64,000 bases of DNA, from the NCBI GenBank assembly GCA_003017855.1, contig PYER01000003.1:1-64000 (forward strand), in the 5' to 3' direction. This document shows, in pieces, positions 29,354-39,776 of this stretch. This DNA is from a filamentous cyanobacterium CCT1. GTDB taxonomy: Bacteria; Cyanobacteriota; Cyanobacteriia; Phormidesmidales; Phormidesmidaceae. Below the pieces are notes generated by a model. That model saw only the letters and a program-made list of their open reading frames with translations, ran no database searches and was not told the DNA's origin. Made by a program: the position numbers and the translations under genes. Every line of letters starts with the position of its first letter. Position 1 is the stretch's first letter.

Positions 29354-29544
29354 CCTCTGCCGGGGACAGACTGGGCGACACGGTACGGTAGCCAAGCGGC
29401 CCCAGAAACTTAGGCTCAGCTCGCGGCGTGGTCTAAAATTGACGGTAGCTTTCGGTATCTAAAAGAAAATCTTCTCAAAGGATAGGACGTTGGGGAGTAG
29501 GTTTGTGCTCCAATAACAGCGAGATCACCACGAAACCTGGCCCT

Positions 29545-30654
29545 ATGGAGTTTAACCATCTGAGTTTTTATGTGGAGGCGGTAGCCCCCTGGCGCGACTG
29601 GTTTGTCAACGCCTGGGGAGGCGTTTGCTCGGAGCCAGCAGCCGAGGCCTCCGCTGAGCAAAACTCTCGGCAGGCGCTGGTGTACGTGGGCCGAGTGCCC
29701 CTGCTCATCGTGGCCGATGCCGCCGTAGTGGGCACTTATCTCCAGCAGCATCCACCGGGCATTGGCGATGTGGCGCTGCGGGTGCGGGCGCTGGAGCCAG
29801 TTTTGGAGCAGGTTGTGGCAGCCGGAGGCAGTTTGGTGCAGCCGGTTCAGCGCGATCGCTGGGGCCGGGGCCGCTGGGCCAAAATTCAGGGGTGGGGATC
29901 GCTCACCCACACGCTGATTGAGTCGCAGCAGCCGGAGAGCTGGGTGCCGGGTATCGCCCCCGACCAGGGCAGGCGCGCCGCCCCCAGAGACAGCTTGATT
30001 ACCGCCGTCGACCATGCCGTCGTCAACGTGCCGAAGGGAGAGCTGCCTCAGGCGATCGCCTGGTACGCCGGCCAGCTTGGCTTTCAGCCCCGGCAGCGGT
30101 TTACCATCGATACGCCCCGCTCAGGGCTGCGCAGTCAGGTGCTGGCCCACCCCCAGGGCAATGCCCAGCTGCCCATCAACGAACCCGCCACGGCCAATTC
30201 GCAGGTGCAGGAGTTTCTCGACTACAACCGGGGGGGTGGAATTCAGCACGTGGCTCTGCACACCGCCGATATTGTGCATACGGTGGGGCAGCTGCGGGCC
30301 GGGGGCGTGGGGTTTTTGGCGGTGCCGCCCAGCTACTACGAGGCCCTGCGGCGGCGGCCCGGCTATCAAACCCAGGGCGATAGTACCTCAGAGTGGCTGC
30401 GCCAGCGCGAGGCGGCCATTGCTCAACTGCAAATTTTGGTCGACTGGGAGCCCCATCTGCCCCAGGCGCGCCTGCTGCAAACCTTTACCCAGCCGCTGCT
30501 GAGCATTCCGACGGTTTTTTTTGAGCTGATTCAGCGTCAGGTCGTACAGCTTAAAGAGGAGGCCGTGCAGGCCCAGGGGTTTGGCGAGCGCAACTTTCAG
30601 GCCCTGTTTGAGGCGATCGAGCGCGAGCAAATGAAGCGGGGCAGCTTGGCCTAG
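29545..30654 (+). CDS. 4-hydroxyphenylpyruvate dioxygenase-like VOC protein
   Basis: MEFNHLSFYVE..., DHAVVNVPKGELPQAIAWYAGQLGF, GGGIQHVALHTADI, PTVFFELIQR. Confidence 0.85.
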   Translation: MEFNHLSFYVEAVAPWRDWFVNAWGGVCSEPAAEASAEQNSRQALVYVGRVPLLIVADAAVVGTYLQQHPPGIGDVALRVRALEPVLEQVVAAGGSLVQPVQRDRWGRGRWAKIQGWGSLTHTLIESQQPESWVPGIAPDQGRRAAPRDSLITAVDHAVVNVPKGELPQAIAWYAGQLGFQPRQRFTIDTPRSGLRSQVLAHPQGNAQLPINEPATANSQVQEFLDYNRGGGIQHVALHTADIVHTVGQLRAGGVGFLAVPPSYYEALRRRPGYQTQGDSTSEWLRQREAAIAQLQILVDWEPHLPQARLLQTFTQPLLSIPTVFFELIQRQVVQLKEEAVQAQGFGERNFQALFEAIEREQMKRGSLA

Positions 30655-31259
30655 CGGAGAAAGCTGGTCACTGTCCACAGCGACAGACAGGTGACCGCCG
30701 CCGCAACGGCATCGGGGCTAGCCCAGGCAAACTGCGCTCCCTGCGGAATCAGCAGCTGACCAACGGTCAAACCGAGGGCCAAACCAGCCGCCAGCCCGCC
30801 AATGGTGAGCAGCACCGATCGCCAGAATTTATTCTCTTTGCGGTTGAGAAAGTAAATTGCGGCCCCAATGGCCACCGCCAGGGCTAGCGACGGCGCGGCA
30901 AAGCCTAGGATCGCCAAACCGCCGTAGGTGACAGCAGGCCAGAGAATGTCGTCTCGGCTGGGGGTGTCGACCAGGCCACTGAGCCATTCGGGGCGGGGGA
31001 AGGTGGGGGCAGACTTGGTCGGTGGCGGTGGCTCGGGCACGTTTTCGGCAAAGCGAATGCGGTCGGGCACTTTGATCTTGCCCTCCTGGCGCAGCCGCAG
31101 TCGCTCCATCAAAATAGCGTCGTAGGCGGCTTCTACCGCGGCCTGCTGCTTGGGCTCTTCGGCATACTGATCGACCAAGCGATCGCGGGCCTCCTGAATT
31201 TCTTCAAAGGTTGAGGCTTCGGTCAGCCCCAGCAGTTCGTACGAATTTTGGTCGCTCAT
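30651..31259 (-). CDS. CPP1-like (J-like/DUF3353) membrane protein
   Basis: MSDQNSYELLGLTEASTFEEIQEARDRLV...AAYDAILMERLRLRQEGKIKVPDRIRF, C-terminal TMs. Confidence 0.85.
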   Translation of the reverse strand: MSDQNSYELLGLTEASTFEEIQEARDRLVDQYAEEPKQQAAVEAAYDAILMERLRLRQEGKIKVPDRIRFAENVPEPPPPTKSAPTFPRPEWLSGLVDTPSRDDILWPAVTYGGLAILGFAAPSLALAVAIGAAIYFLNRKENKFWRSVLLTIGGLAAGLALGLTVGQLLIPQGAQFAWASPDAVAAAVTCLSLWTVTSFLR

Positions 31260-31572
31260 CTGCAAAACCCCAAAGCCCCCAGACGACTTAACAACATTAG
31301 CTAACTTCAGCGGAGAATCAAGCTGGTGGGTTGCCCATAGCCTGACCGCGCGATCTGAAGCTGCTTCTGGCTTAACCCCAGTGTAACCAGCCACCCCGTA
31401 AATAGGGAACACCCGCCTTGACGGCTTGCTCCTTGGCCCATCTTAAGGCCTGAGCACCGCTCTGAGCGCCAACAATCGGGGAATGCGCAATTATTGTTTG
31501 TGTCTTTTGGGTATGTCAGGCAGAGGGCAAGTTCAGCCCCTAGGATAATGAGTAGTTTAAGCGTTTTAGCTT

Positions 31573-33222
31573 TTGTCTAGCCCCATGGGTATAACTTCAA
31601 TGCTCTCCTGGCGGCTGGCCCAGGTATCTCCTGGGATAGATGTGCTGCCCACTCAACCTGCTGCAAGCAACGACGTCACCAGTTTGGTCAACACGCTGAT
31701 TGTGCTGCTGCTGGTGGCCACGGTGGTCGCATTGATTACTCGGCGGCTGCGAATTCCTTACGTGGTGGGGCTGGTGCTGGCGGGGCTGACCATCACTAAA
31801 TCACTGCTGCCGGGGTCGGTGGGCCTCAACCCAGAGATTATTCTCAATCTGTTTTTGCCCATTTTGATCTTCGAGGCCGCCATCAATACCGACATCAGCC
31901 GGTTGCGCAGCACCATCAAGCCGATTGCCCTGATTGCGGGGCCGGGGGTAATGCTGGCGGCCATCATTACCGCCACCTTGCTGCGATGGGGCCTGGGGCT
32001 GGCCACCATTACCGCCGCCGCGATCGGGGTGATTCTGACAATTACCGATACGGTGTCGGTGATTGCCGCCTTTAGAACGGTGCCGGTGCCCCCCCGGCTG
32101 GCCACCATTGTGGAGGGCGAAAGCCTGTTCAACGACGGCATTGCCCTGGTGCTGCTGGGCATCATCACCACCATCTACCTGCAGGGGTCGTTTACGGCCT
32201 GGGAAGGGGTGCAGCAGCTGGTGATTGCCTTTGTGGGCGGTGGAACGCTGGGGCTGGGGCTGGGCTACCTGTGCGTGGGCCTGTTTCAGCAGCTCGACGA
32301 TGCCCTCAGCAACATATTGCTGACGGTGGCGGTGTCGCTGGGCACGTTTCAGATTGGTCAGGCGCTGGGGGTATCGAGCGCGATCGCCGTCGTCATTGCC
32401 GGGCTGGTGATTGGCGAACTGGGCTTTCGCCAGACCTCGGCCTCCACCAAGGTGACGCTGCTCAACTTTTGGGAGTACGCGGGCTTTGGGGTCAATACGT
32501 TTATCTTTCTGCTGGTGGGCATCGAGGTTGACCCCAGCGTGCTGCTGCAAACGATTCCGGCGGCGCTGTTTGCGATCGTGGCCTATCAGATCGGCCGCAT
32601 TCTAACCACCTACCCGCTGCTGTACCTGCTGCGCTTTGTCGATCGCCCGCTGCCCCTGCGCTGGCAGCACGTGCTGATTTTGGGCAACATCAAGGGATCG
32701 CTGTCGATGGCGCTGGCGCTGAGCTTGCCCCCCGATCTGCCGGGGCGATCGCAGGTGGTCGCCCTGGTGTTTAGCACCGTGCTGCTGTCGCTGGTGGGCC
32801 AGGGGCTGAGCCTGCCCTTTCTGGTCAGGCGGCTGCGGCTGAGCAGTCCCTCGCTCACCAGGCAGCGCCTCGAAGCCCTGCAGCTCAACCTGATTGCCGC
32901 CAAAGCCGCCCAGCAGGAGCTGGCCACCCTGCTGCAGTCGGGCAGCCTGCCCAAAAACCTCTACGAAGAGCTGTTCGCCGCCTACCAGGCCCAAATTGCC
33001 GCCGCCGATCGCGACCTGCGCGACTTCTACAACCAGCGCACCCTCAGCGACGCTGCCCACTTAGAGGACCAGAGCCACCTCGACGGCCTGCGCCGTCGCC
33101 TGTATTTGGCCGAAAAAGGGGCCGTCAACGACGCCCTGCGCAAAGGGCTGCTGTCGGAGGAAACCAGCCAGGCCTACGTGCGATCGCTGAATGAAAAGCT
33201 GCTCTCCCTTAAGGACGATTGA
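31573..33222 (+). CDS. CPA1 family Na+(K+)/H+ antiporter
   Basis: Multi-TM; GESLFNDGIALVLLGI motif. Confidence 0.93.
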   Translation: MSSPMGITSMLSWRLAQVSPGIDVLPTQPAASNDVTSLVNTLIVLLLVATVVALITRRLRIPYVVGLVLAGLTITKSLLPGSVGLNPEIILNLFLPILIFEAAINTDISRLRSTIKPIALIAGPGVMLAAIITATLLRWGLGLATITAAAIGVILTITDTVSVIAAFRTVPVPPRLATIVEGESLFNDGIALVLLGIITTIYLQGSFTAWEGVQQLVIAFVGGGTLGLGLGYLCVGLFQQLDDALSNILLTVAVSLGTFQIGQALGVSSAIAVVIAGLVIGELGFRQTSASTKVTLLNFWEYAGFGVNTFIFLLVGIEVDPSVLLQTIPAALFAIVAYQIGRILTTYPLLYLLRFVDRPLPLRWQHVLILGNIKGSLSMALALSLPPDLPGRSQVVALVFSTVLLSLVGQGLSLPFLVRRLRLSSPSLTRQRLEALQLNLIAAKAAQQELATLLQSGSLPKNLYEELFAAYQAQIAAADRDLRDFYNQRTLSDAAHLEDQSHLDGLRRRLYLAEKGAVNDALRKGLLSEETSQAYVRSLNEKLLSLKDD

Positions 33223-33436
33223 CCCCTAAAGCTGACCAGGTGCACACTATAGAGCCGGATCAATAGGCGTCATTGCCTTGGGAAGTGCATTTTTTCAGGG
33301 GAGCAGAGGGCTAATGCTTGAGGGGGAGCCGGGGGCATGGGTTTTAGACCTTTAGCAAGATGGGCGAGGGAAACGCTACTCTGCTAATCTATACGTAGTC
33401 GTTATGACTTCATTTTAATTATTTGGAGATTTAGTG

Positions 33437-33538
33437 ATGGGTTCAGTATTCGCGCGAGGGCTGCAGGCCGTTAGAGATGCCATCAAGCGCAGCAATGATG
33501 CCGTTGCTGAAGGTCGACGTCTGACCAGGCGTTGCTAG
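33437..33538 (+). CDS. candidate 33-aa small protein
   Basis: ATG with upstream ggag; translation MGSVFARGLQAVRDAIKRSNDAVAEGRRLTRRC (below ORF-track cutoff). Confidence 0.35.
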   Translation: MGSVFARGLQAVRDAIKRSNDAVAEGRRLTRRC

Positions 33539-33668
33539 AGCGACGGTCCAGAGATCGGGTTTCTAAGCCAGGAGGTCGTCCTTGCGGTAGCGCAACGCCG
33601 AAACACTGGTTTTTGCCGCACTGTATTGATGATTTAGCTCGTCGGTGGCTAAGCTGTTCAAGGGTATA

Positions 33669-34346
33669 TCAGGCACAAAGCCCCATAAAATCGAGCATTT
33701 TTCGCACCAGGCCAGGTTTTGTCACCGCCAAAATGGTTGAGCCGCTCTCCAGAATCGTGCTGCCATTGGGAATGGTTAAGTCTTCGTGGGGGTGGGCCTG
33801 GTAGCCAATAATCAGCGTCCCGGCAGGGAACCGGGAGTCTTGGGCGATTTCGGCTACGGAGCGCCCCACGATCGTGCACTGCTGTGGAATCGGCAGCTTG
33901 AGCACCTCCACCTGGCCCTGCTCAAAGTGCATCATGGCCTCGACCTGAGGGTATTCAATGGCGCTCACCATCCGGTTGATGGTGAGTTCGGTAGTGCTGA
34001 TGGTGTGGGTCGCCCCGGCCAGCTGGTAGGGCTCGGCAAAGTCGCGATCGCTCATCCGCACCACCGTCTGGGGCACGCCGTAGTGCTTGGAGAGGGTGAC
34101 AATTGCCAGGTTGAGCGCATCTTCCGGCAGGGCCGCAATCACCGCATCGGCCTTGCGAATGCCTGCCTCTAGCAGCGTCGTGGTGTTGACGGCGCTGCCC
34201 TCAAAGGCCATCACGCCAATTTTTTCGCGGGCATACTGGCAGGCCAGCGGGTCAGTATCGACGACAGCTACGGTGTGGCCTTCATCGAGCAGGGTTTTTG
34301 CCAGCTCTAGGCCCAGCATGCCGGCACCGCCAATTAAAACGTACAT
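33669..34346 (-). CDS. TrkA-like potassium uptake NAD-binding protein (TrkA-N/TrkA-C)
   Basis: MYVLIGGAGMLGLELAKTLLDEGHTVAVVDTDPLAC. Confidence 0.92.
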   Translation of the reverse strand: MYVLIGGAGMLGLELAKTLLDEGHTVAVVDTDPLACQYAREKIGVMAFEGSAVNTTTLLEAGIRKADAVIAALPEDALNLAIVTLSKHYGVPQTVVRMSDRDFAEPYQLAGATHTISTTELTINRMVSAIEYPQVEAMMHFEQGQVEVLKLPIPQQCTIVGRSVAEIAQDSRFPAGTLIIGYQAHPHEDLTIPNGSTILESGSTILAVTKPGLVRKMLDFMGLCA

Positions 34347-34537
34347 GCTTAATGACTCCTTAATCAATGACGGTCAAGCTGCTCTAGGGAGTAATTAACC
34401 CCCCAGAGGGATATACCAAAGTTTTAGGCTTTAGTATGCTCACCCGAAGGGAGTTGCCTTATGACGCCTGGTTAGAAACGACCTGGCTGTCCCTCTATAG
34501 CTGACTTATCAATCGACCATCCCACGGAGCTAATCCT

Positions 34538-35347
34538 ATGAAAGGACTGACCGGCAAAACTGCCCTCGTTACTGGTGCTTCATCGGGCATTGGTCAATCG
34601 ATCGCCATTCGCCTGGCCGAAGAGGGCTGCAACGTGGTGATTAACTACCGCAGCGACAGCGATGGGGCCGAAGACACCCGCCGTCAGGCCATGGAAAAAG
34701 CTTGTAAAGATGTCGAGGCATGCGGCGTCAAAGCCTTGCTGCTGCAGGGCGATGTCTCTAAGGAAGAAGACGCGATCGCCCTGGTACAGCAAACGGTTGA
34801 CCACTTTGGCCGGCTCGATATTCTGGTCAACAACGCGGGAGTGCAGATCGAAAGCCCCTCCGAGGCGATCGAGATAGATAGCTTTGATAAAGTACTGGGG
34901 GTCAACCTCCGCGGGGCCTACCTGTGCGCTCGCGAGACCATTCAGCACCTGCTGGCCCAAAACCGTCCCGGCAGCATTATCAACATTTCCAGCGTCCACG
35001 AAATCATCCCCCGGCCCCAGTACCTCAGCTATTCCATCAGCAAGGGGGGCATGGGCAACATGACTCGCACCCTGGCCCTGGAGTATGCCGCCAAGGGCAT
35101 TCGGGTAAATGGCATTGGCCCCGGCGCCACCGTTACCCCCATCAACGATGCCTGGACCGAGGATCCTGAGAAACAGGCCGAGGTCGAAAGCCATATTCCC
35201 ATGGGCCGAGCCGGTACCAGCGAAGAGATGGCCGCCGCCGTAGCCTTTCTGGCCTCCGACGAGGCGGCCTACATTACCGGGCAAACCCTCTACATCGACG
35301 GGGGGCTAACCCTGTATCCCGACTTCCAAGAGCCGTGGTCAGCCTAA
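34538..35347 (+). CDS. SDR family oxidoreductase (glucose 1-dehydrogenase-like)
   Basis: TGASSGIGQSIA, NNAG, YSISKGG motifs. Confidence 0.95.
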   Translation: MKGLTGKTALVTGASSGIGQSIAIRLAEEGCNVVINYRSDSDGAEDTRRQAMEKACKDVEACGVKALLLQGDVSKEEDAIALVQQTVDHFGRLDILVNNAGVQIESPSEAIEIDSFDKVLGVNLRGAYLCARETIQHLLAQNRPGSIINISSVHEIIPRPQYLSYSISKGGMGNMTRTLALEYAAKGIRVNGIGPGATVTPINDAWTEDPEKQAEVESHIPMGRAGTSEEMAAAVAFLASDEAAYITGQTLYIDGGLTLYPDFQEPWSA

Positions 35348-35446
35348 AGAACTGTTACACTTCCTCAACAATCGGTATTACCCCCTGCTCTCGCGATGAT
35401 ACGATTCCCATCAAACGCCCATTAAGTGGTTGAGAGATAGGATTTC

Positions 35447-35875
35447 ATGACTGAAACGCTTACAGGTCAAACACCTATTTTTGGAGGCAGCACCGGCGGT
35501 CTCCTCACCAAGGCCTCTGTTGAAGAAAAGTACGCCATCACCTGGACCAGCCCCAAGAAGCAGGTTTTTGAAATGCCTACCGGTGGCGCGGCCATCATGA
35601 ACGAAGGGGATAACCTTCTATACCTGGCCCGCAAAGAGCAGTGCCTGGCCCTGTCCAGACAGCTGCGTACTAAATTTAAGCCTAGGATCGAAAATTACAA
35701 GATTTATCGCGTCTATGCCACTGGCGAAACCCAGTACCTGCACCCCGCTGATGGTGTCTTCCCTGAAAAGGTGAATGAAGGTCGTGGGTCAGTCAATGCC
35801 ATCGGCCGCAACATCGGGGCCAACCCCGACCCCGCCACCATTAAATTTAGCGGCAAAACCCCCTACGAAGTGTAG
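35447..35875 (+). CDS. psaD: photosystem I reaction center subunit II
   Basis: [30 protein letters not shown]...[15 protein letters not shown]-type PsaD sequence. Confidence 0.98.
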   Translation: MTETLTGQTPIFGGSTGGLLTKASVEEKYAITWTSPKKQVFEMPTGGAAIMNEGDNLLYLARKEQCLALSRQLRTKFKPRIENYKIYRVYATGETQYLHPADGVFPEKVNEGRGSVNAIGRNIGANPDPATIKFSGKTPYEV

Positions 35876-36044
35876 GCTTTTCTCCACTGGTTTCAGCTTT
35901 GTGAACCAGGGATACCGCTAAATGCTGACTGTGACTGTTGTGTTGTGAGGGGCGTAGCTTAGGCTAGGCCCCTTTTGCTATCCAGGCCCGTTTGCGATTC
36001 GGGTAATGTCTTCGTACCTCCGCTAGGGCGGTAGAATAAGTGCC

Positions 36045-37574
36045 ATGATTTTCCCCGCCTTTGAGCAGTTTCAGGCCTACGCCACCCAGGGCAACTTTGT
36101 GCCGGTCTACCAGGAGTGGCTGGCCGACTTAGATACACCTGTATCGGCCTGGTACAAAGTGTGTGCTGGGCAGCCCTATAGCTTTCTGCTGGAGTCGGTA
36201 GAGGGTGGCGAAACCCTGGGCCGCTACAGTTTTTTGGGCTGTGACCCGCTGTGGGTTTTAGAAAGCCGGGGCGACCAGTCTACCCAAACTCACCGCGATG
36301 GCAGCGTAGTCGAGCATGCGGGCAACCCCTTCGACACGCTGGCTGCCTGCCTGGCTCCATACCATCCGGTCAAGCTGCCTGCCCTGCCCGCTGGCATTGG
36401 CGGCCTGTTTGGCTTCTGGGGCTACGAGCTGATCCGCTGGATCGAGCCGACGGTGCCGATCTATCCGCTGAGCGACGGCGATCTGCCCGACGGCCTGTGG
36501 ATGCAGGTCGACAGCCTGCTGATTTTTGACCAGGTGCAGCGCAAAATTTGGGCGGTGGCCTACGCCGACCTGCGCGAGCCGGAGCTGGATATACGGGCGG
36601 CCTACGAAGGAGCCTGCGATCGCGTTCAGCAGCTGCTCCACAAGCTCACGCTGCCCCTATCAACGGCCTCCGCTACACTGCCCTGGCATCCCCCTTCCAG
36701 CGGCACGCCGCCTGTGGCTTATACCAGCAACCGCACCCCCGTCGAGTTTTGCGCCAGCGTTGAGCGGGCTAAGGCTCACATCCAGGCCGGGGACATCTTT
36801 CAAGTAGTGATCTCTCAGCGGCTCAATACCACCTATGGGGGCGACCCGTTCGACCTGTACCGATCGCTGCGGCAGATCAACCCCTCCCCCTACATGTGCT
36901 ACTTCAACTTCTACGACTGGCAGCTGATTGGCTCCAGCCCTGAGGTGATGGTCAAGGCCACCCTGGCCGACGACCCCGACCAGCCCCGCGTTGCCACCGT
37001 GCGCCCCATCGCCGGTACCCGCCCCCGCGGCAAAACCGCCGCCGAAGACATCGCCTATGAGCAAGACCTGCTGGCTGACCCCAAGGAGCGGGCTGAGCAC
37101 GTCATGCTGGTTGACCTGGGCCGCAACGATCTGGGGCGGGTATGCCTCAGCGGCACCGTGCAGGTAGACGAGCTGATGGTAATCGAGCGCTATTCCCACG
37201 TCATGCACATCGTCAGCAATGTGGTGGGCCAGCTCAGCCCCAGCAAGACCGCCTGGGATTTGCTCAAGGCCTGTTTCCCGGCGGGTACCGTCAGCGGCGC
37301 GCCCAAAATTCGCGCCATGCAGATCATTCACGACCTGGAGCCCTGCCGCCGCGGCCCCTACTCCGGGGTCTACGGCTACTACGACTTTGAGGGGCAGCTC
37401 AACACCGCCATCACCATTCGCACGATGGTGGTGCAGGCGCTACCCGAGGGTGGGCACAGCGTTGCGGTTCAGGCCGGGGCCGGGCTTGTCGCCGACTCGG
37501 TACCTGAACTGGAGTACCAGGAAACGTTGAACAAGGCGAAAGGCATGCTGGAAGCGATTAGGTGCCTGAGTTAG
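36045..37574 (+). CDS. trpE: anthranilate synthase component I
   Basis: GDIFQVVISQRLNT, ATVRPIAGTRPRGKTAAED, GTVSGAPKIRAMQII, next to psaD. Confidence 0.96.
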   Translation: MIFPAFEQFQAYATQGNFVPVYQEWLADLDTPVSAWYKVCAGQPYSFLLESVEGGETLGRYSFLGCDPLWVLESRGDQSTQTHRDGSVVEHAGNPFDTLAACLAPYHPVKLPALPAGIGGLFGFWGYELIRWIEPTVPIYPLSDGDLPDGLWMQVDSLLIFDQVQRKIWAVAYADLREPELDIRAAYEGACDRVQQLLHKLTLPLSTASATLPWHPPSSGTPPVAYTSNRTPVEFCASVERAKAHIQAGDIFQVVISQRLNTTYGGDPFDLYRSLRQINPSPYMCYFNFYDWQLIGSSPEVMVKATLADDPDQPRVATVRPIAGTRPRGKTAAEDIAYEQDLLADPKERAEHVMLVDLGRNDLGRVCLSGTVQVDELMVIERYSHVMHIVSNVVGQLSPSKTAWDLLKACFPAGTVSGAPKIRAMQIIHDLEPCRRGPYSGVYGYYDFEGQLNTAITIRTMVVQALPEGGHSVAVQAGAGLVADSVPELEYQETLNKAKGMLEAIRCLS

Positions 37575-37621
37575 CGTTTCAAAGAACCCGAATCAAACCA
37601 GGGATTCTGTGGGGGCTATTC

Positions 37622-37650
37622 AGTAGGGCAAACAGCCGTTTGCCCCTACT
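37622..37650. repeat. GTAGGGGCAAACGGCCGTTTGCCCCTAC-type palindrome
   Basis: agtagggcaaac agcc gtttgcccctact. Confidence 0.8.
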
Positions 37651-37688
37651 ACCTTCGGGGATATGCAGTCAGAATTCGGCAAAATGGC

Positions 37689-38426
37689 CTACATGCAGCC
37701 CTCAGCCCAGGTCACCGAGGGAAACTGCCCGGCGCGAAACTGAGTTACTTTGCCCTGATCGTCGGTTTCAAAGACCAGACGATAGACGTCTTCGCCGGGG
37801 TCTTGGGGCGTGAAAACAACGGTTTTGCCGAGGGTGGCAGGGTTGGTGGTCGCCTCCAGCTGCTCACCATAAACTCGGACCAGGTCTCGCTCGGTCGAGC
37901 CAATTCTGATGCCGCTGCGGGTTGTCGTCAGGCTGCCTGGCCACACATCGACGCGCAGAACCTGATTGTCGATGGCCATCAGCCCAATCGGTTCGCCGTA
38001 GTCTTGAATGCGGTAGTACTGACACTGACCGTTGCTGGCCTCGGCGATGGCGACTGGGGTTAGCCCCGCTGCTTCGAGATCGTCTAGATCCATGCCAATG
38101 CGAATGGGGCCAAGGCCAGTGGTCTTCAGCTGTGCCGTCAGCAGCGCTAGAGTGGGTGCCTGCTCAACATCGACCCCGGGAGCGAGGGCGATCGCCCGCT
38201 GCATGACCCGTAGAGAGTTGAGCGGAACCAGCACGCCATTGAGCAGCGAACTGGCCTGGGGGTAGTAGTAGGGCGAAGGTTTAGCTGTAGGTGTAGCGGT
38301 GGTCTGAGCGTGAGTCGCCTGGGCCGTTGGCCGCTGGCCATAGCCAACCGCCGCCAGGCCAACAATAGACGCGGTTGCGGCGATCGCCGCAACCGCTCCC
38401 AATCGTTGTTGTCTCCCTTTGACCAT
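37689..38426 (-). CDS. secreted/membrane-anchored hypothetical protein
   Basis: N-terminal hydrophobic segment; TGLGPIRIGMDLDDLEAAGLTPV. Confidence 0.7.
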   Translation of the reverse strand: MVKGRQQRLGAVAAIAATASIVGLAAVGYGQRPTAQATHAQTTATPTAKPSPYYYPQASSLLNGVLVPLNSLRVMQRAIALAPGVDVEQAPTLALLTAQLKTTGLGPIRIGMDLDDLEAAGLTPVAIAEASNGQCQYYRIQDYGEPIGLMAIDNQVLRVDVWPGSLTTTRSGIRIGSTERDLVRVYGEQLEATTNPATLGKTVVFTPQDPGEDVYRLVFETDDQGKVTQFRAGQFPSVTWAEGCM

Positions 38427-38656
38427 TGCTCCTAATCCGATGAATGAACTCAAGCGAATGCGTGACTGACGGAGGCGCTGTTCCCCTGAGATGGGGCCGT
38501 AAACCGATGCGCCGAATCAATCACTGGCCTCAAATCTAGTCCCAAAAGGGCCTAAACCCTAGGCAAGACTTATCATAGTGGGCATCATAGTGGGCAAGCC
38601 CAGTCAATATTGTGACCGGCTGCTCTAGTTTAGCAGTAGCTGCCTAACTGCCTCCA

Positions 38657-39622
38657 ATGCCGCCGCTATTTCGCCCATTGTTTCGCCCATCGCCCAGGTT
38701 GAAGCGCTCACCTGCATCCAGGCCTGGTGCCCGATGGCACCGGTTGGCGCCGGCTGGTCTAGCGGCGATCGCGCTGGTTTTGGCCCTGGCTGCGGCGATC
38801 GCCAGATACCCCTTCAGGGCAGCAAAGTCTACCCTGGTACCAGCTGCCACCCCGGCCCGAGCCAGGGGCTTTCAGGCTCTGTTTAACCGCAGCAGGCCGC
38901 AAAGCCCGCCGTTGACAGTACCGCTGCCGGTGCTGCCCCAGACCCTGCCGCCCCAGCAGGCCTGGCCCGATCTGCCGCTGGTGCAGGGACAGCCCGGCTT
39001 TGATGACCTCAACAGCGCACACTGGGCCTGGCCAATTCTGAATGATCTGAACCAGCGCAACGTGATCGCAGGCTTTCCAGACGGCACGTTTCGCCCCGCC
39101 GACCCTATGACTCGAGCCGAGTTTGCAACTCAGCTGGCTCAGCTGTTTAACCTGCCTCTGGAGCGATCGCGACTGGGGAAAGAAATCCTCTATACCGATA
39201 TGGACCCTGGCCACTGGGCCTACGGCAACGTTCAACAGGCCGTGCAGATGGGGTTTCTCAGCGGCTACCCCGACGGCACCTTTTTGCCTGATCAACCCAT
39301 CAGCCGCCTCCACGTCATCGTAGCTTTGGCCGACGGCCTGCTGCTGAAATCTAGCAGCAGCGCGACAATAGCGCTACAACCCTACAAGGACAAGAGTCAG
39401 GTGCCGCCCTGGGCTCTCGGCCCCCTGGTCGCGGCTACAGAGGCAGGGCTGGTAGTCAACTACCCCGATCGCAGTCAGCTTACTCCCAATCGGCTGGCCA
39501 GTCGGGCCGAGGTTGCGGTTATGCTGCACCGGGCGCTAGTCCACACCGGCACCCTGCAAGAGATCCCGTTCCCCTACGTGATCGGGCGATCAGCGTCTAA
39601 GGGAGAGAGCTACACCAAATAA
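38657..39622 (+). CDS. S-layer homology (SLH) domain protein
   Basis: AHWAWPILNDLNQRNVIAGFPDGTFRPADPMTRAEFATQLAQLF and following SLH repeats. Confidence 0.92.
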   Translation: MPPLFRPLFRPSPRLKRSPASRPGARWHRLAPAGLAAIALVLALAAAIARYPFRAAKSTLVPAATPARARGFQALFNRSRPQSPPLTVPLPVLPQTLPPQQAWPDLPLVQGQPGFDDLNSAHWAWPILNDLNQRNVIAGFPDGTFRPADPMTRAEFATQLAQLFNLPLERSRLGKEILYTDMDPGHWAYGNVQQAVQMGFLSGYPDGTFLPDQPISRLHVIVALADGLLLKSSSSATIALQPYKDKSQVPPWALGPLVAATEAGLVVNYPDRSQLTPNRLASRAEVAVMLHRALVHTGTLQEIPFPYVIGRSASKGESYTK

Positions 39623-39714
39623 TATAGCCAGAGTCACCTGAGTTAGGACCTCAATAAAGCCTGAAAACGTTCAAACGCTCATTTGACAAGCACTCTAATC
39701 CGATCGGCTACAGG
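39623..39714. repeat. dispersed repeat family A, copy 1 (imperfect TIRs)
   Basis: tatagccagagtcacctgagttaggacctcaataaagcctgaaaacgttcaaacgctc...ctaatccgatcggctacag; related to 50350-50450. Confidence 0.8.
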
Positions 39715-39723
39715 CGTATCTTT

Positions 39724-39753
39724 GGTGGGAGTAAACGATTGTTTGCCCCTACC
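39724..39753. repeat. GTTTGCCCCTAC-type imperfect palindrome
   Basis: ggtgggagtaaac...gtttgcccctacc. Confidence 0.6.
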
Positions 39754-39776
39754 CTGGGCTCAGCAGTCCCGTTTGC

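Noticed and set aside
31801-32550. 249-aa ORF antisense to the CPA1 antiporter
   Set aside because: His/Gln/Gly-rich shadow ORF opposite a clear membrane-protein CDS.
34580-35284. 234-aa ORF antisense to the SDR gene
   Set aside because: Shadow frame of a conserved CDS.
35350-35375. HLR1/RpaB site upstream of psaD
   Set aside because: Only one TTACA-like half-site (gttacact); the second half does not match, so unsupported.
36660-37331. 223-aa ORF antisense to trpE
   Set aside because: Shadow frame of a conserved CDS.
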